In this document: positions 34,391-42,539 of the stretch, piece by piece | Layout: the number at the start of each line of letters is the position of its first letter | How positions within the stretch are numbered: the stretch's first letter is position 1 | NCBI RefSeq assembly: GCF_015330125.1 | Contig: NZ_JADDXR010000002.1 | Coordinates: 1,364,001-1,428,000, forward strand | Length of the DNA stretch: 64,000 bases | DNA from: Zobellia nedashkovskayae | GTDB lineage: Bacteria > Bacteroidota > Bacteroidia > Flavobacteriales > Flavobacteriaceae | Reading direction: 5' to 3' | Translations under genes and position numbers: made by a program | The notes under the pieces: model-generated | What the model was told of the DNA's origin: nothing | Database searches by the model: none | The model's input: only the letters and a program-made list of their open reading frames with translations

Positions 34391-35899
34391 ATGAGCCAAA
34401 GAGTACGCGTACGTTTTGCACCCAGCCCAACAGGGCCATTGCATATTGGTGGTGTCCGCACCGCCCTATTCAACTATCTTTTCGCCAAAAAACACGGTGG
34501 TGATTTTATTCTGAGAATAGAAGATACTGATCAAAACCGTTATGTTGAAGGTGCTGAACAGTACATTATAAACGCACTAAACTGGTGTGGACTAACTTTT
34601 GACGAAGGCCCAGGTTTAAAAGGAGACTATGGCCCATACAGACAAAGTGAGCGTAAGCATTTATATAAGCAATATGCAGAAGAGCTAATAGCCAACGGAA
34701 AGGCCTACTATGCCTTTGATAAAGCAGAGAAGCTTGATTTTCACCGTAAAGACCATGAGGCCAATGGTAAGACTTTTATTTATAACTGGCACAACCGTTT
34801 AAAATTAGATAACTCTCTTTCCTTAACACCTGAAGAAGTTCAAAAACGCTTAGATGCGGGTGAAGATTATGTGGTTCGTTTTTTAACGGCTCCAGATGAA
34901 AAATTACATCTTAGAGACATAGTTCGCGGAACCATTGATATAGATACCAACGTTCTCGACGATAAAGTTCTATTTAAAGGTGATGGAATGCCTACTTACC
35001 ACCTTGCTAACATTGTTGATGACCATTTAATGGAAATTACCCATGTTATACGTGGTGAAGAATGGTTACCATCTTTGGCGCTACACCAACAGTTATATGA
35101 TGCCTTTGGCTGGAAAGCTCCTGAATTTGCTCATCTACCATTGATTATGAAACCGGTAGGAAAAGGGAAACTAAGCAAACGTGATGGCGAAAAAATGGGT
35201 TTCCCTGTATTTCCGCTGACTTGGAACGAGTCTAAAGGCTACAAAGAAGAAGGCTATTTTTCAGAAGCTGTTGTTAACTTCTTAGCCCTTTTAGGATGGA
35301 ATCCAGGCACAGAACAAGAAATTTTTAGTCTTGATGAATTGGTTGAAACCTTTAGTTTACAACGTGTAAACAAGTCTGGTGCTCGTTTTGACCCTGATAA
35401 GACCAAATGGTACAATCAACAATATTTACAAAGCAAGGACAACAAAGAATTGGCCGACCTTTATGCTGAAATTCTAGTGTCTAAATCAGTTTCAATTGAT
35501 GACAAGTCGGAGGATTATCTTGAAAGAGTTGTTGGACTGATTAAGGAGCGTGCCGTATTTGTTTCTGACTTTTGGAACTTATCTGACTACTTTTTTGAAG
35601 CCCCTACTTCATACAATGAAAAGGCTGCCAAAAAACAATGGAAAGAAGATACCCCAGATATCTTAAACCGTTTGGTAATTGTATTAGAAGGAATTACCGA
35701 TTACACGTCCGAAAACGTCGAAACCACTGTAAAGGCTTGGATTGGAGAACAAGAATTATCTTTTGGAAAAGTAATGCCACCACTACGTTTGGTAATTGTT
35801 GGTGATATGAAAGGCCCGCATTTATTTGATATTATGGCTATGATTGGTAAAGAAGATAGCATTGCCCGTATTCAAAAAGCGATTGCAGATTTAGCTTAA
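34391..35899 (+). CDS. gltX: glutamyl-tRNA synthetase
   Basis: 502 residues from the ATG at 34391; the frame can be extended 16 codons upstream, but VRVRFAPSPTGPLHIGG follows directly after this ATG as in the family. HIGG and GKLSKRDGEKMG are the class I synthetase signatures that bind ATP. FPVFPLTWNESKGYKEEGYF is an insertion typical of the Bacteroidota enzyme. It charges tRNA-Glu. It is divergent from the DUF4175 gene and ends at its own terminator. Confidence 0.98.
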   Translation: MSQRVRVRFAPSPTGPLHIGGVRTALFNYLFAKKHGGDFILRIEDTDQNRYVEGAEQYIINALNWCGLTFDEGPGLKGDYGPYRQSERKHLYKQYAEELIANGKAYYAFDKAEKLDFHRKDHEANGKTFIYNWHNRLKLDNSLSLTPEEVQKRLDAGEDYVVRFLTAPDEKLHLRDIVRGTIDIDTNVLDDKVLFKGDGMPTYHLANIVDDHLMEITHVIRGEEWLPSLALHQQLYDAFGWKAPEFAHLPLIMKPVGKGKLSKRDGEKMGFPVFPLTWNESKGYKEEGYFSEAVVNFLALLGWNPGTEQEIFSLDELVETFSLQRVNKSGARFDPDKTKWYNQQYLQSKDNKELADLYAEILVSKSVSIDDKSEDYLERVVGLIKERAVFVSDFWNLSDYFFEAPTSYNEKAAKKQWKEDTPDILNRLVIVLEGITDYTSENVETTVKAWIGEQELSFGKVMPPLRLVIVGDMKGPHLFDIMAMIGKEDSIARIQKAIADLA

Positions 35900-35916
35900 A
35901 ATCGATTTATATTTTT

Positions 35917-35962
35917 TAAAAAGGAGCAGAAATTGGTTAACCCTAATCTCTGCTCCTTTTTC
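35917..35962 (+). terminator. terminator after gltX
   Basis: A 10-bp stem (AAGGAGCAGA with TCTGCTCCTT), an 18-base loop and a T run, about 20 bp past the gltX stop. Confidence 0.8.
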
Positions 35963-36055
35963 GTTTATTGAAGTCAAGTGTAACAAACTCAAGAAAAGTA
36001 CTACATATATACGAAGCGTTTCGTAAATTCAATCAATAACTAAAAAATCTAAATT

Positions 36056-36985
36056 ATGGGAAATCTTATCTGGATACCAATCATATTTTTCGTCATTGCA
36101 ACGGTGCTTTCCGGAGTCTTTATTGTTAAACAGCAAACGGCCGTTTTAATAGAAACATTTGGGAGATTTACGAGTGTCCGACAATCTGGAATTCAATTTA
36201 AAATACCTTTTGTACAGCGTATTTCAGCAAGAATGGGCCTTAAAATTCAACAACTAGATGTAATTATTGAAACCAAAACTTTGGATGACGTATTCGTGAA
36301 ACTTAAGGTTTCCGTTCAGTATGTAGTAATTAAAGAGAAAGTATATGATGCCTTTTATAAGTTAGAGTATCCGCATGAGCAGATTACTTCTTATGTATTT
36401 GATGTAGTACGTGCCGAAGTGCCTAAAATGAAGTTAGATGACGTTTTTGTAAAGAAAGATGATATTGCCATTGCCGTAAAGTCCGAATTGCAGGAAGCTA
36501 TGTTAGATTATGGCTATGACATCATTAAGACCTTGGTAACGGACATAGACCCAGATGCACAGGTTAAGGAAGCTATGAATCGTATAAACGCCTCTGAGCG
36601 TGAAAAAATAGCCGCACAATTTGAGGGTGATGCTGCACGTATCTTGATTGTAGAAAAAGCTAAAGCTGAAGCAGAAAGTAAGCGACTTCAAGGTATGGGT
36701 ATTGCTGATCAACGTCGTGAAATAGCGCGTGGATTAGAAGAATCCGTTGAAGTTTTAAACAAGGTGGGTATAAACTCTCAAGAGGCCTCTGCCCTAATCG
36801 TAGTTACACAACACTATGATACGTTACAATCTATAGGGGAAGAAACTAATACGAACTTAATTCTTTTACCTAACTCTCCACAAGCTGGTAGTGACATGCT
36901 AAATAACATGGTCGCGTCCTTTACCGCAAGCAATATGATTGGTGAATCTATGAAAAAGACGCAAAAAGAGAAGAAAAAAGAATAA
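36056..36985 (+). CDS. SPFH/band 7 (stomatin-like) membrane protein
   Basis: 309 residues, ATG start. One N-terminal membrane helix (LIWIPIIFFVIATVLSGVF), then the SPFH domain (VKQQTAVLIETFGRFTSVRQSG to TDIDPDAQVKEAMNRINASERE), then a helical coiled coil (DAARILIVEKAKAEAESKRLQG) and a C-terminal tail rich in Lys. It forms oligomeric scaffolds at the cytoplasmic membrane, often with proteases. No NfeD partner is adjacent. It is monocistronic, with a strong terminator. Confidence 0.92.
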   Translation: MGNLIWIPIIFFVIATVLSGVFIVKQQTAVLIETFGRFTSVRQSGIQFKIPFVQRISARMGLKIQQLDVIIETKTLDDVFVKLKVSVQYVVIKEKVYDAFYKLEYPHEQITSYVFDVVRAEVPKMKLDDVFVKKDDIAIAVKSELQEAMLDYGYDIIKTLVTDIDPDAQVKEAMNRINASEREKIAAQFEGDAARILIVEKAKAEAESKRLQGMGIADQRREIARGLEESVEVLNKVGINSQEASALIVVTQHYDTLQSIGEETNTNLILLPNSPQAGSDMLNNMVASFTASNMIGESMKKTQKEKKKE

Positions 36986-37005
36986 TATAAAACTTTTCTA
37001 AAACA

Positions 37006-37048
37006 AAAAAACGGCCCTCAAGAACAAATTCTTGAGGGCCGTTTTGTA
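37006..37048. terminator. bidirectional terminator after SPFH gene
   Basis: A perfect 17-bp stem (AAAACGGCCCTCAAGAA and complement) with a 4-base loop, flanked by A and T runs, between the convergent SPFH gene and the small-protein operon. Confidence 0.93.
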
Positions 37049-37061
37049 TTGTATATTTGGT

Positions 37062-37277
37062 TTAATTGAACTTTTTCAATAGCTTTTTAGCTACCATCGA
37101 AATAGTTAGTTTTTGAATAATGCCACTAAAACCACCTAATAAATGCGTTGGGTACAAACTATTCTTTGTTATCTGAACCTGCATTTTTAGGTTTTCGCGT
37201 TCTATATCTTGCTGTAGTTTCAAGATTTTTAAATCTTGATTTATCTGCTTAAAAGAAGTATATTTTTTTGGTATCAT
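37062..37277 (-). CDS. small conserved protein, possibly DUF6327
   Basis: 71 residues, ATG start. YTSFKQINQDLKILKLQQDIERENLK is a helical, charged N-terminus; the rest ends in a basic KKLLKKFN tail. It matches my memory of the DUF6327 family, found in Flavobacteriia as the third gene after YtxH and holin-like genes. Function is unknown. It overlaps the holin-like gene by 4 bp (ATGA). Confidence 0.65.
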   Translation of the reverse strand: MIPKKYTSFKQINQDLKILKLQQDIERENLKMQVQITKNSLYPTHLLGGFSGIIQKLTISMVAKKLLKKFN

Positions 37278-37624
37278 ATCTCTTCAAAATAAAGTTCGGA
37301 AAAACGAGCCATAAGTGGTTTTACCAGAGAACGACGGAAAACAAAAACCAATATACCTAGAAGTATATAAAACCCTCCTACGCATAGAAAACCTAAGGCC
37401 GTATTCTCCAATTCGGCACCAATCCAAAAACCTGCGGCTACGGATAAGAATAAAAGCGATAAAACCACAGCTATTCCTATAAAAGCTGCTTGGGCAAACC
37501 CTGTAACACCCTTCATAAGCAGTTTAAAAGCCTTTAACTTATAAAACTCAGTGCTACTGTCTATATACGACTTAGCACTTGCTTCAGCTTCTGATATGCT
37601 CTCTTTTAGTTCTTCAAAAGCCAT
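37274..37624 (-). CDS. phage-holin-family (Holin-X-like) membrane protein
   Basis: 116 residues, ATG start. A helical N-terminus (ELKESISEAEASAKSYIDSST) leads to two close membrane helices (AAFIGIAVVLSLLFLSVAAGFWIG and LGFLCVGGFYILLGILVFVF). The family is named after holins but is chromosomal here, with no phage genes nearby, and probably acts in envelope stress. It lies 3 bp after the YtxH gene and overlaps the next gene by 4 bp. Confidence 0.78.
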   Translation of the reverse strand: MAFEELKESISEAEASAKSYIDSSTEFYKLKAFKLLMKGVTGFAQAAFIGIAVVLSLLFLSVAAGFWIGAELENTALGFLCVGGFYILLGILVFVFRRSLVKPLMARFSELYFEEI

Positions 37625-37627
37625 ATG

Positions 37628-37957
37628 CTATTTCTGTAATTGAGCGTTCTTTTTCTTTAACTCGGCCAACTTATTCTCTAAGCTCATGATAATATCGTCT
37701 GCTTTGTAGCTCATGTTAGAAATAGTATCTTCTAACTTAAGTTCAAAATCTACCTTTTTTTCTTCAGCAGTTTTGGTTAACTCATCTGTTGCTTGAGAAA
37801 TTCTGTGTGAGATATCGTCTTTAGTTTTCAGAGCGTTCTTCTTAATCTTCTTTCTTGTCTTTTCGCCTTTAGCCGGTGCATATAAAATTCCAGCCCCTAC
37901 TCCTAAAATTGCTCCCGTTATAACGGCCAATAAAACATTTCCACTATCGTTTGACAT
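37628..37957 (-). CDS. YtxH domain protein
   Basis: 109 residues, ATG start. The membrane segment VLLAVITGAILGVGAGILYAPAKGEKTRKKI is the YtxH signature (Gly-rich helix followed by APAKG and basic residues). A coiled coil over residues ~45-109 follows. Members are general-stress membrane proteins of unknown mechanism. It is the first gene of a three-gene operon. The 412 bp upstream (37958-38369) hold the glnS terminator and otherwise nothing I recognise. Confidence 0.85.
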   Translation of the reverse strand: MSNDSGNVLLAVITGAILGVGAGILYAPAKGEKTRKKIKKNALKTKDDISHRISQATDELTKTAEEKKVDFELKLEDTISNMSYKADDIIMSLENKLAELKKKNAQLQK

Positions 37958-38303
37958 AATCTGTATTTTTTAAAATTAATATTCTACTAAAAATATAAGG
38001 TGATTATTTTTCCGTTTTAAAGTGGCTAAACAATTCAATCTCCTATATACAATGCAATTTACACCAAACATTCCAGCGATATTACCTCAATCAATTTGAA
38101 AATTAACGTTTACATCATTTTAACTGACATTTAACGGTTTTAAAGCGTTTTAATAGCCAAAAACCTGATTACTGGATACATTAATAAGCTTAAATCTGTA
38201 TTCCTTGCAAATCGCATTACAATTAGTGATATTAAATTTAAGTTATCAATACAAAGTCAGTTTATCATAGATAAAAGTTATAGTCAATATTTTGGTTGTA
38301 ATT

Positions 38304-38345
38304 CGAAAAAAAACTCCTTAAAAAACAAAATGTCTTTAAGGAGTC
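38304..38345 (-). terminator. terminator after glnS
   Basis: A 10-bp stem (minus-strand ACTCCTTAAA with TTTAAGGAGT) with a 12-base loop, followed on that strand by eight T residues, 25 bp past the glnS stop. Confidence 0.85.
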
Positions 38346-38369
38346 CAGAATTTTTAAAAAAACAAAAAT

Positions 38370-40052
38370 CTATTTATTCTGAATTTTGGCCCAAGTGTCT
38401 CTTAGGCCAACCGTTTTATTAAAAACCAATTTATCGTTAGTTGAATCTGGGTCAACACAAAAATAACCCAAACGTTGAAATTGAAAACGATCTCCAGATT
38501 TTGCTTGTGAAAGACTAGGTTCTAAAAATCCAGTAATCACTTTTAATGAATCTGGGTTTATGAATTCCATAAAGTCCTTGTCCTTATGTGTATCCGGACT
38601 TTCATCTGTAAATAATCGGTCATATAGTCTAACCTCGGCTTTTAAAGCATGAGCAACAGATACCCAATGTAAAGTACCTTTTACTTTACGAAGGCTCTCT
38701 TCCGTACCACTACCACTTTTACTCTTAGGGTCATATGTACATTGAATTTCAGTAATATTCCCATCGGTATCTTTCGTGCAACTTTCCGCCTTTATAATAT
38801 ATCCAGATTTTAATCTAACCTCACCTCCTAGTTTTAAGCGGAAAAACTTACGATTTGCTTCTTCCCTAAAATCCTCCTTTTCAATATAAATTTCTCTGGT
38901 AAAAGGTATTTGGCGCGTGCCCGCTGAAGCATCTTCAGGATTGTTTTCTGTATCTAACCACTCCACTTCTCCTTCTGGATAATTTGTAATTACCACCTTT
39001 ACTGGATCTAAAACACCCATAACTCTAGGTGAAATTTTATTCAAATGATCACGTAAATGGAATTCTAAAAGAGAAACATCTATAAGGTTATCCCGTTTGG
39101 CAATACCTATTGTATCAACAAAATTACGGATAGACTCTGGTGTATAACCCCGTCTACGTAAACCAGAAATAGTACTCATTCTAGGGTCATCCCAACCAGT
39201 TACCACATTATTTTCTACCAATTGTAGCAACTTTCGTTTACTAACAACTGTATGACTAAGATTCCTACGTGCAAATTCACGTTGTTTAGGACGTAACTTT
39301 TTAGTGTCTGTAACTTGGTCCAAAAACCAATCATAAAGCTCACGGTGCATGGCAAACTCTAACGTACAAAATGAATGCGAAACTTGTTCTATATAATCAC
39401 TCTCCCCGTGTGTCCAGTCATACATTGGATAAATACACCAATCGGTATTTGTGCGATGATGCGCTTTATGAAGTACTCTGTACATAATAGGGTCACGCAT
39501 CAACATGTTAGAAGATGCCATATCAATTTTTGCACGAAGTACATGTGTTCCCTCAGCGAATTTTCCATCTTTCATTTGCTGAAAGATAGTGAGATTCTCT
39601 TCTACAGAACGATCTCTAAATGGACTGTTAGTTCCTTCTTGTGTTGGTGTCCCTTTTTGGATAGCCATGTCTTCAGAAGACTGCTCGTCTACATACGCCT
39701 TTCCTTGTTTAATAAGTTCAATGGCCCAATCATATAATTGCTGAAAATAATCAGATGCATACCGTTCAGTATCCCATTTAAAACCCAACCATTCCACATC
39801 TTTTTTTATAGCATCTACATACTCTTGTTCTTCTTTTGCCGGATTGGTATCATCGAACCTTAAATTAACAGGTGCATTATACCGTAATCCTAGTCCAAAA
39901 TTTAAACAGATAGAGCTTGCATGGCCAATGTGTAAATAGCCGTTTGGTTCCGGTGGAAAACGAAAGCGCAAATCCTTTTCCGAATAACCGTTTTTTAAGT
40001 CCTCTTCAACAATATGTTCAATGAAATTTAACGACTCAACTGCCTCGCTCAT
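38370..40052 (-). CDS. glnS: glutaminyl-tRNA synthetase
   Basis: 560 residues from the ATG at 40052; a GTG at 40073 could add seven residues but overlaps the -7 box. RFPPEPNGYLHIGHASS carries the HIGH motif and HTVVSKRKLLQLV the KMSKS-equivalent. RFDDTNPAKEEQEYVDAI and the C-terminal anticodon-binding beta-barrels complete the family pattern. It charges tRNA-Gln. It is divergent from sprC. Confidence 0.97.
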   Translation of the reverse strand: MSEAVESLNFIEHIVEEDLKNGYSEKDLRFRFPPEPNGYLHIGHASSICLNFGLGLRYNAPVNLRFDDTNPAKEEQEYVDAIKKDVEWLGFKWDTERYASDYFQQLYDWAIELIKQGKAYVDEQSSEDMAIQKGTPTQEGTNSPFRDRSVEENLTIFQQMKDGKFAEGTHVLRAKIDMASSNMLMRDPIMYRVLHKAHHRTNTDWCIYPMYDWTHGESDYIEQVSHSFCTLEFAMHRELYDWFLDQVTDTKKLRPKQREFARRNLSHTVVSKRKLLQLVENNVVTGWDDPRMSTISGLRRRGYTPESIRNFVDTIGIAKRDNLIDVSLLEFHLRDHLNKISPRVMGVLDPVKVVITNYPEGEVEWLDTENNPEDASAGTRQIPFTREIYIEKEDFREEANRKFFRLKLGGEVRLKSGYIIKAESCTKDTDGNITEIQCTYDPKSKSGSGTEESLRKVKGTLHWVSVAHALKAEVRLYDRLFTDESPDTHKDKDFMEFINPDSLKVITGFLEPSLSQAKSGDRFQFQRLGYFCVDPDSTNDKLVFNKTVGLRDTWAKIQNK

Positions 40053-40072
40053 AGGGTTAATTTTTAGTGCCA

Positions 40073-40080
40073 CAAAGGTA
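40073..40080 (-). promoter_or_regulatory. candidate -7 box for glnS
   Basis: Minus-strand TACCTTTG matches TAnnTTTG, 20 bp before the ATG at 40052. Confidence 0.45.
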
Positions 40081-40273
40081 CGTAAAATGCAGTAATCGGG
40101 CAGCTTTCAATCTTCATTCATACAAATACCTGCATTTCACAACAATTATATCCCTTGATACAACATTAAATTCTCTACGCGTGTATTATAGCTCATATTT
40201 GTTAGTGTATTCTTCATGTCATAACCCAAATCTGACATTGAAACCTGTAGTAAACCCAAAACTACGCCTACTT

Positions 40274-42529
40274 ATGAGACAGAAAAGAATTAACATTCCG
40301 CGAACAATTTTGACAGCATTATTAGTGCTGCTCACCACACAAATCTCTGCGCAAATTGCATTGCAAGCACCAGTGCCTGCTGATAACCCCAATCTATCGG
40401 GAACGAACACTTGGCCAAGAGCATGTGCAGATACTGACTTTAACGAGTTCTTTGTTACCATAGAATGGGCTGGAGCCGCAAATTCCGATAATTCATTTAT
40501 ACTAGAGCTATCCGATCCTAATGGTTCGTTCGGTAGTCCTTTAGAACTTTCAACTGTAAGCGATCAAAATAGTAATAACGAGTTTACTACTAGTTTTATC
40601 CTTCCTGATAATACCAGAGGTGCTAATTATATGATGCGCGTACGAAGTACTAGTCCTGCATCAACAGGAATGGCATCCGCTGGATACTCCATGTACTATT
40701 TAGGTTTTGATACCAACTTACACATGAGTCCGGATGGTGATGGAACTACCCCTGGAAGTTTACAAGCTTGCGGTAGCACACAAATTACTTTAACCGTAGA
40801 TAACATACCGGCTGCAGATTTAAATACCTATCAGTATTCTTGGTACAGAAGCGGTACAAAACTTTCTGATAACGGGCCATCTATAGTAACAGATGGAACG
40901 GGGGAATATTTTGTTTTTATAGATTACGGTGATTGTACAGGTTCTGCTAATACAGAGTCTAATCATATCATTATTAATTCTGGTACAAGTACAGGCATTG
41001 CAATTAACACGCCTACAACCACTGCCTTGTGTGCAGGAGATACTGTTGCCCCTTTAGAAGCAAACGTACAAGATGCTACCTATATATATACATGGTATAA
41101 AGATGGTACTGAAATACAAGCTTCTCAAGTAGGTGGTTTTACTTATACCATTGACACAACCGATCCCGCTTTTGTAGGAGACTATACGGTAGAAGTAAAA
41201 GGAACAGGTATCTGTACGGAAACATCTGCTGCAGTTACAATTACAAATTCAGGAGCATTTACGGTTACCAGAAACAATAATGCTAACCTTGTAGTGCTTC
41301 CTTCTCAGTCTCAAACCTTAAGTATTACAACAAGCGCCAATTCACCAACATATGAGTGGTTTAGAAATGGTACTCCAATACCTAGCTCTAACAATTCTTC
41401 TTTAACCGTTAGCCAAGCTGGAACTTACCACGCCGCCATCACCCAAACAGGAGGAACTTGTTCATCTACTACAGTAAATTCTGAAGAGACAGAAATTGTG
41501 GCTCCTACAGCTTTCAAAACAGAAATAGCGTATGCTACTTCTTATGAGTCATGTACTAGTACGAGCATTGCTTTAACTGTTGACAAAATATATGCTGTGT
41601 TAACTGATTCGAGTGAAATTGATGTTACTGCAGACGTTGCTTCATCTTTTACTTATCAATGGCAGAAGGACGGAACTAACGTAGTGGGCGAAACTTCACA
41701 ATCCATCAGTTTGACGAATAGCGATGAAAATGGAGACTACACAGTGAATACTGATTTAAGTGGAATGGCTACAACATCGAACAACTTGCCGGTACAACTA
41801 GCAAGCGAAGCTCTAACAATTAGTAGTACTAGTACCGTTTATTGTAGTTCTTCAGATGTAATTACTATATCAACTACTACAGACTTAACTTCTGAAACTT
41901 TTGATTGGGAACGTGATGGTGAAGCTATTAATTCCACAGATAGTTCTTTGTCAGTTACTCAACAAGGAACATACCGTTTGGTAATCAGAAAAGGTACGTG
42001 TTCTCAAGTATCAAATGAAATTAGCATCATTCCTTTAGACCCTGAGCTTATTACATTGGATGTTGATGGAGATGTTATTTTTCCAGAAGGAAGTTCTAAA
42101 ACTGTAAATGCAAATGGTGGTACCGCCTATAGATGGTTAGATGCCAACAATATTGAAATAAGCAGTTCTTCTTCAGCAACTTTTACTACAGAGGGCAACT
42201 ACTTATTGATTGCAAATATCGATAACTGTGAAATCAGTAAACCAATTACCGTAACCTATTTAGACCTATTTAATATACCTAACGTTATAACCCCTAATGG
42301 TGACGGCGCCAACGATCAATGGATACTACCGAATTCGTATTCTAATAAATCTGATGTGCGTGTAATCATATATAACGCCCAAGGAGAAGAAGTACTTAAT
42401 TCAACCAACTACCAAAATAACTGGCCTGAGTCTTCAATTAGCTTCGCTAAGCAAAACATGGTTTTCTACTATGTAGTTAAAAATGACAGCGAGACATTGA
42501 AACAAGGTACCATAACAGTTATTAGATAA
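40274..42529 (+). CDS. sprC: SprC-like gliding protein, T9SS type B cargo
   Basis: 751 residues from the ATG at 40274; the open frame begins earlier at 40067, but the signal peptide (RTILTALLVLLTTQISAQ) follows this ATG directly. About five Ig-like repeats are visible, each around a Trp (YSWYRSGTKL, YTWYKDGTEI, YEWFRNGTPI, YQWQKDGTNV, FDWERDGEAI). The last ~85 residues (NVITPNGDGANDQW and VIIYNAQGEEVL, ending in a short basic strand) are the gliding motility-associated C-terminal domain, the T9SS type B signal. Position in a four-gene set matching sprC-sprD-sprB-sprF of Flavobacterium johnsoniae supports the name. The product would be surface-exposed. Confidence 0.83.
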   Translation: MRQKRINIPRTILTALLVLLTTQISAQIALQAPVPADNPNLSGTNTWPRACADTDFNEFFVTIEWAGAANSDNSFILELSDPNGSFGSPLELSTVSDQNSNNEFTTSFILPDNTRGANYMMRVRSTSPASTGMASAGYSMYYLGFDTNLHMSPDGDGTTPGSLQACGSTQITLTVDNIPAADLNTYQYSWYRSGTKLSDNGPSIVTDGTGEYFVFIDYGDCTGSANTESNHIIINSGTSTGIAINTPTTTALCAGDTVAPLEANVQDATYIYTWYKDGTEIQASQVGGFTYTIDTTDPAFVGDYTVEVKGTGICTETSAAVTITNSGAFTVTRNNNANLVVLPSQSQTLSITTSANSPTYEWFRNGTPIPSSNNSSLTVSQAGTYHAAITQTGGTCSSTTVNSEETEIVAPTAFKTEIAYATSYESCTSTSIALTVDKIYAVLTDSSEIDVTADVASSFTYQWQKDGTNVVGETSQSISLTNSDENGDYTVNTDLSGMATTSNNLPVQLASEALTISSTSTVYCSSSDVITISTTTDLTSETFDWERDGEAINSTDSSLSVTQQGTYRLVIRKGTCSQVSNEISIIPLDPELITLDVDGDVIFPEGSSKTVNANGGTAYRWLDANNIEISSSSSATFTTEGNYLLIANIDNCEISKPITVTYLDLFNIPNVITPNGDGANDQWILPNSYSNKSDVRVIIYNAQGEEVLNSTNYQNNWPESSISFAKQNMVFYYVVKNDSETLKQGTITVIR

Positions 42530-42539
42530 CCACCCCACC

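Noticed and set aside
37274..37624. Holin-like gene considered as a prophage remnant
   Set aside because: The neighbours are YtxH and a small conserved protein, a common chromosomal trio in this lineage, and no phage structural, integrase or lysis genes are present.
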